Of a stretch of DNA of 64,000 nt, positions 27,476 through 38,833 are shown piece by piece. The number at the start of each line of letters is the position of its first letter. Within the stretch, counting starts at the first letter, position 1. The notes under the pieces are model-generated. The model did no database searches, was not told the DNA's origin, and worked only from the letters and a program-made list of their open reading frames with translations. Origin of the DNA: Euptelea pleiosperma (Eukaryota; Streptophyta; Magnoliopsida; Ranunculales; Eupteleaceae); the NCBI GenBank assembly GCA_035048495.1, contig CM068545.1:10168958-10232957 (forward strand), written 5' to 3'. The translations under genes were made by a program, and so were the position numbers.

Positions 27476-28095
27476 GATGTCCATCATCAACACTACTGAT
27501 GGACCACATTCGGAGCACGCCATGTGGCACATTATTAGAGACAATAGACTGTAGTGATGTTTATCCCATCCTTAAGTGGACCTACATACTAAAAATCAGG
27601 TTGTTTAGTTATTTCTAACCTTTAGATTTGAGTACCCCAAATAATGCTAGATATCTCATGGTTAAAACTCAACCCATAAAAGACACGAATCCAATGGTTA
27701 TAAATCACTAATGCTGTATGGATATTTATCCCAACCCTAGGTGTACCTACATACTAAAAATAAGGTTGGTTTGTTATTTATAAGCTTTGGATCTTCATAC
27801 CCCAACTAATTATAGAAATCCAATGGTTAAAAATCAACCCATAAAAGACTCCAACCCGATGGTTAGATACATCCCTAGGTGGACTTACAAACTAAAATCA
27901 GGCTGATTAGTTATCTCTCAACTTGGATCTTTGTACCCCCAACTAATGTTATATATCCCAAGATTAAAAATCAACCCATAAAAGACATCAATCAAACGGT
28001 TACAAATTTGAAATCCGTTGATGATGGACCGCAATGAGCCACGTGGCACATTAATAGAGACCACGGACCATATGGATGTTTGTCCCATCCATATG
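27476..28095. repeat. Internally amplified family A MITE
   Basis: A left arm (GATGTCCATCATCAACACTA) leads into three direct subunits of about 135-155 bp, near 27565, 27721 and 27866. Each has a GTGGAC(or GTGTAC)CTACATACTAAAAA-type start and an ATCAACCCATAAAAGAC block. A second direct left arm begins at about 28015 (GTTGATGATGGACCGC). Tandem growth inside a MITE explains the block. Confidence 0.5.
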
Positions 28096-28575
28096 GAATT
28101 TGGTCCTCCCAAACGCATAGATTTGTGATTCCAAGAATCACAAATCTAAATCCGGCTCAATTCCGGGTTACCAAACAGACCCTAATTTTCATTTTATCTC
28201 AAAATGAAAAAAAATTATTTGGTCCTCTAGAGTCAATTTTTATTTTGATAAGAGGTTCAGAGCCAAATTGACTATCTTTTAAGTGAAAATATATTCTGCT
28301 CATCAAGAGGCTTATTCCTGATATGTTTGTCATACATATGGCCACTCGATCATCAATCCACACGGTCCAAAGGGAACAAACCAAACTGTCCAATCGAAAG
28401 ACTGCATTTTGAGTAGTCAAATTAAGGGTTCTAATAAGGATGCGGGTGCTACTTACATTGGCTCACACGATCACTGATCCAAAATGCAAGCAATTGACAC
28501 AGTCCTAGCCGTCCATCATTTGGACCATAAAAAAACAATGTGGGTGATAAATTCAAAATCAATGGGCAAACATAG

Positions 28576-28765
28576 TACCAAACTGATTGGTTAGGAACTT
28601 AGGATAATTGAAAGGGAAATCTTGACATAACCCCCCCACCCACACATGTTATCGATGAAATTTGACATACCCCCCACAATTTGAAAAAGTTGACATTACC
28701 CCAAACTGATTGGTTAGGAACTTAGGATAATCGAAAGGGAAATCTTGACATAGCCCCCCCACCCC
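28576..28765. repeat. Tandem duplication of a MULE-like terminus
   Basis: A segment of about 60 bp, containing CAAACTGATTGGTTAGGAAC and GGGAAATCTTGACATA followed by a C run, occurs at about 28580-28641 and again at 28703-28762. The period is 123 bp. The GACATA-CCCCC motif is that of the TIR of the 6929-8212 element. Confidence 0.6.
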
Positions 28766-29391
28766 GGTCATGACTTAGTCCATTGTATTAAATTGACTAA
28801 CTTTTGTTTTTTAGAAGGACAAAAATGCCGCTTTCCTCAACCTTGATACAAAGACATGGGTTAAGGCTAAAACCTTAAGCCCAAATCAAACGGATGTGGT
28901 GGACGGCATGTCAAAAGATTTTGGTGGGTTGGTCGTCTTCTCTATGTGATAGTTCACAGGAAATAGAAGAAAGAAAAAGATGGTAATAATAACATAAATA
29001 AAAGTAGAATGTAAAACTCATTGTTAATTGACAATTATAATAGATCGAGGCTTGTGTTGTACACAATGGCCTTAAGACAGATTCATCCCCTTATTGCAGT
29101 GTCAAAGTTCTTTGGACGTTTGTCTCATATAATACAATGATCTCTACATGCGGAAATAGCACTCAATCCATACCGGAATTGTGTTCATACTCAAAAAAAA
29201 AATGTTAAATTCAAAGAAAAGTTTAAAACATAAATTTTCAGTATTTTGAAAGAGGAGACGAAAAATGAACTGTTTGACAGTTACACCTACTAACGGTTAA
29301 AATTCAATGAATCAGAATAAATACAATGAATCCACCAAGAAAGGCCCAAAGCCATCCACGCACCCACGTGAGGCTTAGAAGCGGGGATTTG

Positions 29392-29406
29392 CCCCCCCCC
29401 CCCCCC
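29392..29406. repeat. Poly-C tract
   Basis: A run of 15 C residues. Such tracts are prone to miscounting in assemblies. Confidence 0.85.
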
Positions 29407-29916
29407 TGTGCGTTAAGGTTTCTAGAATGAGTTTTCAGAATGCTAACTAGAGCTCATGGGCCCACGCGCACACATCCATGTGTGCGTGTGGGCTTATCTC
29501 TTGATATATAAGCTTGTTTCCTTTCTTATATATCTTCCATGTGAGACTAATGTTTTACACAAACATTTTACTTATTAACATTACAAATTGCAAATAGGGG
29601 TAGTTTGGCACCGATTTTTCATTCACCCGTAAAATGGTCTTAAATAATTTAACCTCATTATTCCCCATACCAACGAGATGAAAAATCAATATGGACCCAA
29701 CTCAAAAGGTAAATGAGTCCCACTTTTATTTTTGCTCAAAGTGACCCCTTGTTCATATTTTCTAGTTTTTCAAAACCAAAATTTTCCAACAAGTTGCCTA
29801 TCACCACCGATTTTTATCGAAGTCTTGTGGCCGGCCGTCCACCACTTCGGCAAGAAATTTTATTGGAATATATTCATGGATGTTCATTGTATGACATACA
29901 TCTAGCCTTTTGTTGT

Positions 29917-30197
29917 CAATAGAAATTTAAAACCCTTGTAATCATCCCCGTAAGGGATTCCCTTTGTTTTATCAAGGTCATCGTGCCTACCCCCCTTATC
30001 CCGTACACCATGACTGTGTTCATTCTCTCATATCCTTCAATGACCATGACCTTTTTCAGAGCATATTTTGTAGATTCAAAAACCTCGAAATCTCCAGTGG
30101 GTATGGATTCAATTCTGGGAGGAGGTGGAGGATCTGATACACAATCGAATTTCTCTTTTAGGAGTTCATCGACAACGCCAATCTTAACGTTTAAGTG
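29917..30197 (-). pseudogene. CC-NBS-LRR fragment with degenerate P-loop
   Basis: On the - strand a single open stretch encodes HLNVKIGVVDELLKEKFDCV, then a proline run and RIESIPTGDFEVFESTKYAL. It ends with VYGIRGVGTMTLIKQ and soon a stop at 29917-29919. The IESIPTGDFE-FESTK-A stretch and the following P-loop are the start of the NB-ARC domain in CC-NBS-LRR resistance proteins. The usual GMGGVGKTTL is altered: the invariant Lys reads Met, so nucleotide binding would be lost. Sequence before and after the piece is unrelated to NLRs. Its upstream edge abuts the array at 30212. It is a small gene fragment, probably carried by the surrounding element. Confidence 0.75.
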
Positions 30198-30211
30198 TCA
30201 CTTGTTATATA

Positions 30212-30905
30212 CTAGTAAATGGCCCATGCCCACGGCACTCTCCGACAAAAGCGTTTGCAAAAATTGGGTGCCTTCGGCACTCAAACGGTATAACGGACTG
30301 GGGCTTTACCTTTTTTTTTCCATTATAACATTTGTTATAATGGATTGTAATGCACAAAGGGAAAAATGAAAAAAATGGGAAAATAACAAAAAATAACTGT
30401 GATAAAATTTAAGTGGGAGTGAATGAATAAATGAGAGAAATTGAGTAGTTGAAATCTAACCGTCCACATTAGATGGATGGATTTGATCTCAACCACCCTT
30501 TATCTTATGAAGCAGGATAAGGTAAGAGAACACAACTGAATTATTTTGTTATATGTTTGGGTGGCCCGTGCCTGCGGCACTCTCCGACCAAGTTTTTGTC
30601 AAAATCAGGTGGGAGTTAATCTCATCCATTGATATGAAGCATAGTGGATCTCAACCATTCATTATTGAACCCCTATAAGGTAAGAGGGGGGAGTAAGACA
30701 ACCACTTTCACTTGTTATATAGATAGTGGGTGGCCCGTGCCCACGGCCCACGGCACTCTCCAACAAAACGTTTGCCAAAATCGGGTGTGAGTGGCTGAGA
30801 TCCACTGTTTATTTAGGAGATAAGATCTTGGCCCTTGTTTATTAAAACATATAAGAGGGGGAATAAGTGGGGAGACAACTTCCCTGTTTTGTTATATAGA
30901 TTATG
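30212..30905. repeat. Second tandem array with Helitron-like terminus
   Basis: Three direct units begin near 30216, 30559 and 30726 and match the array at 2772-3765 in the same order, including a long first unit of about 343 bp with the AACGGTATAACGGACTGGGG block. The outer edge reads on the - strand TTTACTAG followed by T, again a CTRR-type end. It is inserted directly beside the NLR fragment. Confidence 0.55.
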
Positions 30906-31512
30906 AGTCAAAGCCAAGATTTATACTTATTATTCCGCCTATAAAATGCATACTATGTGGCCAAGGCAAATAAAGGTTTTTAGTTTTAATTGACAGGATT
31001 GGATTTCTTTAAGTAATATATTGGTTTTGTGCTTTTGTTTGTGTAGATGTATAATGTTGAAACATGTGGAACTGTGCTTGCGTAAATGTTTAGTGCTCAT
31101 TTTGTTCTCTTGACTTTGGTATGCTGCTCAACATCACAAATACTGGTTTGGAACTTTTGCACACCCTGGTTTGAAACGTTTGCTCGTTGGTGAAGGCGTT
31201 ACAATAGAAGTAGAAGCAATATAAGCTTAGATATTAACAAGGAAAAAGTGATTTTTACAAAGTCATTACCTCTTTTACACATTTTTAAAATTTCTCGCTG
31301 GATTGGACGGCTGACCACAAGACTCTGGTAGGTTGATCATCGGTAATAGGCGGCCAACCCACCCGAATCTTATGGTCTGCTGTCAACCACATCCCTTTGA
31401 TTTGGGTTGGGATTTTAGCCCTAACTCACATGTCTTTGTTCAAGGTTGAATAAATGGGTATTTTTGTCCATTTAAAAATAAAAATCAGTCAATTTGAGTC
31501 AATAGACGGTCT

Positions 31513-31895
31513 TGCATGTAACCTTCCCTCTTAAGGTAGAGGTATAGCGAGTTGTATTACTCACCACTGCTCTCTAGGACCACTGCCCTCTAGGCCCACT
31601 GATCGGGTAGATGTTTAGCCCACCCTTTGGTGGATATTACACACCAAAAATCAACCTTATAGGTAATCTTTAGTCATTAGATTTTAGTACTTTACCTACC
31701 AAAGGGTGGACTAAACATCCATGCAATTAGTGGGCCCATACGACAGTGGTGAGTAACAAAAATCGCTATACAAGACACCTTTGGCGCCACGTCTATCTTG
31801 TTACATCATACCCTTTTTAAAAATACCCTTTTAACCTATAGCTAGAGGGAGAATGACCATCATCTCTCAAATCTTGCATGTGACCTTCCCTCTTA
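31513..31895. repeat. 27-bp direct repeats around a family B MITE
   Basis: CTTGCATGTAACCTTCCCTC followed by TTAAGGT occurs at about 31510-31536, and again with one change at about 31866-31892. Between them lies a family B MITE (about 31590-31765) with inverted ACCAAAGGGTGG arms around 31680. The repeats are too long for a target-site duplication, so a local duplication is likelier. Confidence 0.5.
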
Positions 31896-32019
31896 AGGTC
31901 TTGGACACTTGTACGGTGCCTGCCCCTGCCGAGAAAGATGTTGATCTTGGTCTTCTTTAATCCAACATACTACCGAAAAAAGCCACTTGACATACTCTTA
32001 TAGACCAATGATCGCTAGA

Positions 32020-32450
32020 TGTTTGCTCATCACTATGTGGACCTATAGTCCAAAAATCATCTAGATTGGTGGTTTATAACCTTACGTTTTAATCTTTTTC
32101 ATGGGTTGATTTTCAACTGTGGGATTCAAGCACTATTTTGAGGTACTTGGATCCAATGGCTATAAATTACCAATCAAGGTGAATCAGTTTATATATGTAA
32201 ATAATGGTGAATTCATTTTTGTCCCTGTCCGTTACAATCCGTTTTAACGGTAACTCCCCCAGTCCGTTATACCGTTAGATAGGCCTCCTTTAAACCTTGG
32301 GTGGACCTACAAACCAAAAACCAGCCTGATTAGTGATTTAAAACCTTTGGATCTTTGTACCCAAATAATGCTCAAATTCCCACGGTTAAAATCAACCCAT
32401 GAAAATAAGTTCAACCCAACTCCTAGAAATCACCGATCATGATTTGCCTT
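32020..32450. mobile_element. Degenerate family A/B MITE arms
   Basis: Two partial units, about 32020-32200 and 32285-32450, carry GTGGACCTACAAACCAAAAA, CAGCCTGATTAGTGATTTA and inverted counterparts. They end about 400 bases before the DYT1-like gene. Confidence 0.4.
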
Positions 32451-32762
32451 CAAAAAATTTCTCCTTATCTTTATAAAAAAAAAAAAAGGACCCCTTAGAA
32501 TCACGTGCGTGCCCACTTGTTTGAAGATAAACCAATATTTATAATCTCTCTTGTCGGTCTCCAATCTCCATGAGATAGATATCCGGATTCCCGATTGCGA
32601 ATTGAGTATTTCAGTTAGAAGGGACACCAATAAGTCATGTGGTTCCATGGCAACTCCCGTTTCCCATGCCTAAAATGAGCCTCTCCACGCCAAGAATCCG
32701 TGATCATTATTGGAATTGTACGGTGGTCGGTCTAACAAACTCACAGGTTCTCACCCACACAA

Positions 32763-32769
32763 ATAAATA
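32763..32769 (+). promoter_or_regulatory. Possible TATA box of the DYT1-like gene
   Basis: ATAAATA lies 94 bases upstream of the ATG at 32857, a plausible core-promoter distance. No other element was assigned. Confidence 0.3.
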
Positions 32770-32856
32770 CACCAATGCACCTTCTACTTACAGCAACACC
32801 TGCTCTTTCACTCGATCTTTTTACTTTCTTCTCTCAATTTATCCATAAATTCAGTG

Positions 32857-33920
32857 ATGGAGTCTCTGAGTTCAGTCATGGATAGTGTATACTGTAACGA
32901 AGATGAGAGCATCATCAATGGAAGGCCAGGTCGAGGGAACCACAAGAGAGAAAAGACAACAGAGTTCAAGTCTAAGAATCTTGAAGCTGAGAGGAATAGG
33001 AGGCAAAAACTCGACGGCAGACTCATGGCTTTACGTACAGTAGTCCCAATCATCACAAATGTAATCCTCCATCTCTTTCTTTTTTTCTTTACATAACATG
33101 ATATAAATTGTTAATGTTGAATTATTTGTTGGGGTATAGATGAAAAAAGCAACGATCATCGACGATGCCATCACATACGTAAAGGGGTTACAAAAGAAAG
33201 CGAAGGGTCTCAGTGACGAGCTCCATGAGATGGAATCAGTATCTGAAGAAGGAGGAGAAAAGCCAGTGAGCGAGGACGATGATACCACTTACGAGGACAT
33301 GGAGAAATGCAAGATAGAGGTTGAGCAAGCTCATTGATTAATTAATTTTTTCCTCAGTGAAACAGATTTTGATATCTCTATGGATAACAGGCAGAGGTTG
33401 ATGTGAGTCATATAGATGGGAATAAGCTGTGGATAAAGATAATCCATGAGAGCAAGAGAGGTGAATTCACGAAATTGATGGAGGCCATGAGTTTTCTTGG
33501 TTTTGAAGTCACAAACACAAACGTTACCACCTACAAAGATGTTACTCTTACAATAATATGTGTGGAGGTAAGATGGGTAAGAATGAAAACTCGGGAAATG
33601 TTTTTAATTTTTGAAATTTGATTTCTTTATGAAGATTGGATTATCAGGGGTACATATCGGATGAAGAGCTGCTAAGCAGAGAAAAATAATGGGTACATGT
33701 CGGCACTTCGTTCCAAGCCCAAAGCTAAGCACCTCTGCATCTGATATTTTGTCAAAGAGCTCTCTTGCATGGTGTCCTTATTGTCATTCTATGAAAATGT
33801 TGTGGATGTGTGGTTTTCACTTTTCAGGAAACGTGTGTTGAAATGGTTGCAGCCGAGCAAGTGAGGGAGTTTTTGCTTGAGATGATCGGAGGCGTCTACA
33901 AGAATGACATGTGTTTTTAA
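32857..33920 (+). CDS. DYT1: DYT1-like bHLH transcription factor
   Basis: In Arabidopsis DYT1 is a nuclear bHLH factor needed for tapetum development in anthers; the same role is inferred here. Four exons, 32857-33060, 33140-33319, 33391-33567 and 33828-33920, join in phase 0 to give 217 residues (Arabidopsis about 207). The basic region is NLEAERNRRQKL at 41-52, with Glu45, Arg48 and Arg49 in the E-box-reading positions. Helix 1 continues into LMALRTVVPIITN, and helix 2 is KKATIIDDAITYVKGLQ. An acidic linker (about 100-125) leads to a C-terminal ACT-like domain with LWIKIIHESKRGEFTKLMEA and MSFLGFEV, which are characteristic of DYT1. The last exon holds VREFLLEMI. The exon 2-3 join uses AACAG before GCAGAGGTT, because the other nearby AG would give an early stop. 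Confidence 0.87.
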
Positions 33921-34094
33921 TCACGCAACACCTCTTCTATTATTGTTTTCTTATTTATATGTTTGGATAGCGTTTTTTGTTTTTTTTTTTGTGTTCTAGT
34001 AATTAATTATACTTTTTTTTTTCTTTTGCATTATAATTAAAATTTGGAGAAATGAAGCATTCTATAGCTAATATCACATTAAGTTGCAACTTGA

Positions 34095-34405
34095 GGGGAG
34101 GGGGCTCCAGGTCCCACTACAAGCCCGGGCCCTACATGGCACATTTTTTGGGGCCCAGTAACCACATGGATGTTTAGCCCACCCCCTTGGATATATAAAC
34201 CAAAAATCAACCTGATTGGTTATCTCTAGCCATAGATTTTAGTATTTTTTAGGATTCATTCTAGTCGTCGGATTCAAGCATGCTTTAGTGAGTTTATCCA
34301 CCAATAGGTGCATGGGATGAACATCCACGCAATAATTGGGCCCAAAAAATTATGTAGGACCACGAGAGTCTTCCCCATGAAGGCGTCCTCTGTATCTAAA
34401 ATTTT
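34095..34405. mobile_element. Family B MITE
   Basis: The left arm has TGGATGTTTAGCCCACCCCC and TTTAGTATTTTTTAGGA. The right arm in reverse has GATGAACATCCACG, a TTGGGCCCAA block and GGACCACGAGAGTC. It has no frame. It follows the DYT1-like gene by about 175 bases. Confidence 0.6.
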
Positions 34406-34439
34406 TAATTAATACCGTATATATTAAGATATTAAATAT

Positions 34440-34815
34440 AAAAAAGCCTTATATAGAGTTTTTGCCTTAGCTTCAACTTGCATGGAGACGCCCGGTGTGA
34501 TGTACAATAAGAGAATTGGAGTGATGTCAGGGTTGTGTGTGCGATGGTTATGTGTGCCATATTTTCATACCTGCAATTCGCATGTGGTGCAGACTCTAAT
34601 GTATGTACATTTATTGTCGGCACCGTCGGATGCTCCTTGAAAAACTTGTTATTAATAAAACTTTTTGAAAACAGTGAATTCAAAAGGTTTTAAAGTGCAT
34701 CTAATCGACGGTGTAGATAATGTTTGAACAATGTCTCCATCACATGGGCATGCATTAGAGTCTGCACCACATGCGAATTGAAGGTATGAAAATGGTACAC
34801 ATAACCATTGCACAC
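34440..34815. repeat. Inverted repeat around TTCGCATGTGGTGCAGACTC
   Basis: TTCGCATGTGGTGCAGACTC at about 34576 recurs inverted at about 34758 (GAGTCTGCACCACATGCGAA). Outer matching blocks, including CATACCTGCAATTCGC against GCGAATTGAAGGTATG, show a hairpin-like element of roughly 250-370 bp. The open frames on either strand are products of this symmetry. Confidence 0.55.
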
Positions 34816-35481
34816 ACAACCGAACCAATAACTGGATTAGAATCGAACCAATAATAATATTTCTGATTTTGGGTAGTTTGATATATATTAGAACCAAACT
34901 AGAATTGATATATAATGTAGTATTAAATATATAAACATAGTGTTAAAATTGTTATATTATCAAGATTGATATCAATGTAGCCGGAACCAGAACCAAAATC
35001 GGCTGGAATTAAATAATAGATTTTGATTCTGGATCCATCATTTCGAGAACTGGAACGGTTAAGAAACGATAATATTTGTACTAGTTCTGTGTACCTTAGG
35101 AACTAATCGGAACCCGACCCGTTGACATCCCTAGTCGTGGTCACCCAATTTGGACTGTGGACCAAGGTTTAACGTAAAGTAATGAGATACCAGTGTAAAC
35201 CTTGAGCCATCATCGAATTAGTGTGTCGCTTTATGACCACACGTAGAAGTTGGGTGCACATCAAATTTAGAATATTCTACAGTCAAATGGCGGGGGTCTT
35301 CCTTATCTATTCGGTATTCAATATCGCGACACACTTTTTGGATGGCGCAATGTGGTTATGTAAAGTTTTTTCATGTCCCACAATATTCACTGCAACTATT
35401 AGGCCGTGGGTTCCATCTTCATCCACCAAAAAAGAAAAGGGTCGAGATCCAGTGACAGCACTAAAATGACAGGCTCCTGTT

Positions 35482-35775
35482 ACAGAACACTATGAGCCAC
35501 GTGGCACACTCTTAGAGGACTCTGACCGTATGGATGTTTGGCCCCTTGGTGGACCTCAAACCAAAAATCAGTCTGATTAGTGATTTCTAGGCTTTGGATC
35601 TTTGTACCTCAAATACTGCTCAAATTCCTACATTTGAGATCAGCCCATGAAAATAAGTTCAATCCAACGCCTAGAAATCACTAATCAGGCTAATTTTTGG
35701 TTTGTAGATCCACCAAGGAATTGGCCAAAAATCCATACGGTCAGAGTCCTCTAAAAATGAGGCCTTTGACCGTTG
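35482..35775. mobile_element. Family A MITE
   Basis: The left arm reads GAGCCACGTGGCACACTCTT, then TGGATGTTTGGCCCCTTGGT and CAGTCTGATTAGTGATTTCT. The right arm in reverse repeats these through GGCCAAAAATCCATACGGTC. The stretch 35776-37060 holds AT-rich sequence with an AACGG-rich patch near 36180-36420 and no gene. Confidence 0.6.
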
Positions 35776-37064
35776 GATCCAAGAGATCCACGGTCAACCA
35801 GGCCACAACTATTTTACTATTTGCAGTTGTTGCCTCGTGGACCATGGATCCCCACCTCCCACGTATAGGTTAGTGGCTCTTTATTTTGCATGGTTCCCTT
35901 TCAGTCAACACTACGATTAATTCTGGTGTGACTTTTCATGAAGCCCAATAATTTTGTAGATACTACTAGAAACATAACCTACCCTAGACTATATGGCATT
36001 CATAAAATATCTCCATGTTTGTCATGCTTCTTGAAGAAAACAGAAAAAAAGTTGATCGTCTTGTAGTGCTTCTTTTCTTTAGTTAGTTTCCAATTTCGCA
36101 AGTTTACTTTTCTTTTCCTGATGACTAGCAAAATTCTATTGACATGGATGGAACTAAAAGACCAAGGTTTAAAGGAGGCCGTTTTAACGTTAAAATGGAT
36201 TATAACGGACAGGGGCAAAAATAAAAAAAAATATATTTAATGGATTTTAGTGAGAAAAAATAGGAAAAATGGTCCTGAAATTCATAAAAAAAAAAGATGG
36301 AAACAACAGCCATTTTTTTCCACAAAAATTTTCAGATTTTAACGGCTGTTAAAACAATTTTAACGGCCGTTAATTTTTAAACGTCAAAACGATTTTTAAA
36401 GTAACGGACTTGGGACGTTACTATTTAAACGCGTTATTTTAAACCATACTTTTTTATATTTCATGGAGTCTTTATTTCAAAATCAATATTCATGACCCAA
36501 ATTTATTTGAGATAAGGACTTTGTGATCTATTAATAAACAAACAAAAAGCCAAAAGCTCACAGGATCTTAAATAATTTTCAGATACCTTTTCTTTGTCAA
36601 GTCAATGTAATGCGTGATAGAAACTTGAAAATTGACTGAATGTCTTGAAATGGGATTATCTTTTTCACGAGTCCACCTTCACTACAGGCGGGTCGTTGCA
36701 AAGGGTCCCTTCAACCCTCCCCTTTGCTCGACACGTCCTGCCTTAAGTTGTGACATGTAGGCACGCTATCACAAAATTAATGAATGAGACGTACCTTTCT
36801 TGTCATAAGTCCCTGTTTGAAATTCATTATGATTAACATTATTATATATTTTGCTCTATTACTACTTGAAAGCCAAAACTTAAGTTGGGGCATGACGTTC
36901 ACTATTTGTAATGATAACCGTATGTAATGTTATGAGATAACTAGTATACCTTCATAATGGACCATTTAAAATCTTGGCTAAAACAACCATTTAGTATGGA
37001 TACGACTAGCATACAGTAGTGGTCATAAACCAGCATACATGGCTGTCTCTACCTTAAGGCCGGT

Positions 37065-37410
37065 GAGGCAGTCATCTAAGGCCCTTTGGTAAGGGGGAGC
37101 CCCCAGCCCAATACAGACATAGCACATTTTTTTGCGCCCACTAACCACATGGATGTTTAGCACACCCTTTTGGATATACAAACCAAAAATCAACCTGATT
37201 GGTTATCTCTAGTCATAGATTTTAGTACTTTTTAGGACATGATTCTAGCCGTTGGATTCAAACATGTTTTTTAGGTAGTAAATTCAATGGTAGAAATTAT
37301 AAATCAAGCGGATTTTTAATTTGTTTATTGGGCTGAACATCCACAGTAATTAGGCCCAAAAATTGATCTATGTATGTAGGGCCACAAGAGTCCTCTGCAT
37401 CCTCTGAATC
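37065..37410. mobile_element. Family B MITE
   Basis: It carries CACATGGATGTTTAGCACAC and AACCTGATTGGTTATCTCTA. In the inverted arm it carries GGGCTGAACATCCACAGTAA and GGGCCACAAGAGTCCTCTGC. Confidence 0.6.
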
Positions 37411-37600
37411 TAAATTTTTTCACATAAATTTTCACCAAAAATCTGATACATCGATACCCCGAGAATCCAACAGCGATATATAGTGCTGAGCTGGCATTCA
37501 CTTATGCCAGAGCAAAACCACAGTTGTAATCTGGGTATCCAGACCCGAGAGCTTCGGTGAAAATTTAAGTGAAAAAATTCAGGTCGGTAGAACCTGTTAT

Positions 37601-37621
37601 AAAAAAAAAAAAAAAAAAAAA
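37601..37621. repeat. Poly-A tract
   Basis: A run of 21 A residues. The spacer 37622-38555 beside it shows no gene. It contains a degenerate repeat of the GGAACC type near 38230-38490. Confidence 0.85.
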
Positions 37622-38555
37622 GAGTTGAGAAAACGAAAAAGATGAAGAAGGACGTCGTTGGTTCGTCACTACCTGGCGGTCTCGTGATGAAATAGGAACA
37701 CATTTCCTAAGCATCAATTATTAAAGAAACCCCAAAGGTTTCACGTGGGTTTGTGTGTCACTGTTTTATTTCCTCTCTAAAACAAATAGAAAGCGAGAGA
37801 TAGCTAGAGTTACATTTTTTTTTTTACGTTTTCATCACGGATGAGATAACAAGGCTGCAAAGTCATTTTCGACATCAATAATACATTTTTCATTTACCTA
37901 ACTCTGTGCCCCTTTCCCTGAGTGAAAACCCGGACTCTAAACCTAGATTATGATTCTCCAAAATTTGGATTTCAGGTACGACCCTGGTTCATCCCCCAAC
38001 TTTCCCATTAAGTACCAATCACCTCCAACATCCGTCAATGTCCTTGCCATCCCCACATGGTCCCCACCCCACCCACTCCATAACGTTTCCTTGATTTAAA
38101 TTTTCATGATAGGATCACACTCCAACCGTACAATTCATCATACACCGCCCAAACAAACGAGTCTTTCCTTTTAATTACCGAATTACCCTGGGCATCAATG
38201 TACTTACCCGCGGCTCTTGTTTCTATTAGTTCTGGTTCTTAAGGAGTTCGATCCAGGATATCTGATTCAATCTGGGTCCTATGGTGTTTCTGATTCAATC
38301 TGGATAATAGTGTACCAAGAACCGGAACCTATTATTACAAAATGCAGTTCCAGGCTAGGTCTTATTTGATCCGGCTTCAATTCTAAAATAGCTAGTCCTT
38401 TTCTGGTTCTTTTTTGTGTGTAATAAAAAATAGCAAGTCTTGGAACTACTAGGATAACCGGGACCTGTTCCTATCAGGACTGTCGGTTAATATGGTACAA
38501 ATTGAGGAGAAGATGGGAGAAGAGAGGATAGAGTGTGCCAATGGTTGAATTTTTC

Positions 38556-38833
38556 TAACGAACGTCCGTCCTCAATGTTGACGACGGACGACAGTATGAG
38601 CCCCGTGGTACACGTACTCTTAGAGATCGCTCACAGTATAAGCGTTGGATTGGAGCCGTTTTCATGGATTGATCCAAAGGTTTGAAATAATAACTCATCG
38701 GGCTGATATTTGGTATGTAGGTCCAGTGAGGAATGGGGACAAACACCATTACGCTCAGTGTTCTCTAAGAGTATTCCACGTGGCGCCTACTGTGGTCCGT
38801 CATCAACGTTGATGACGGGCGTCCGTAAGCAAA
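38556..38833. mobile_element. Family A MITE upstream of the XTH9-like gene
   Basis: The left end ACGTCCGTCCTCAATGTTGA and right end GTCATCAACGTTGATGACGG plus GGCGTCCGT are inverted. Inside are GAGCCCCGTGGTACACG on the left and CCACGTGGCGCC on the right. It ends about 460 bases before the TATA box at 39291. Confidence 0.6.

Larger units (their letters stand above)
28785..31508. mobile_element. Composite MULE-like element with long inverted arms
   Basis: Arms at about 28785-28935 and 31350-31508 are inverted copies. They share GGACAAAAAT, a CAACCTTG-ACAAAGACATG block, CCCAAATCAAA(C/G)GGATGTGG and GGTGGGTTGG. Their outer parts resemble the TIR of the 6929-8212 element (GGTC/AGACC then a TTGAC-rich block). 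The outer right end lacks the GACATACCCC terminus, so no target-site duplication could be set. Inside lie an NLR fragment (29917-30197) and a tandem array (30212-30905). Gene capture followed by a later insertion is the simplest reading, but it is inferred. Confidence 0.5.

Noticed and set aside
27077..28185. Single large hAT element with AGGGTNTGTTTGGNAACC ends
   Set aside because: The two ends match, but no 8-bp target-site duplication is present and family A copies fill the space; they may be two unrelated element ends.
34432..34897. Two overlapping - strand frames of 81-83 codons
   Set aside because: They span an inverted repeat around TTCGCATGTGGTGCAGACTC, and the second frame is largely the mirror of the first.
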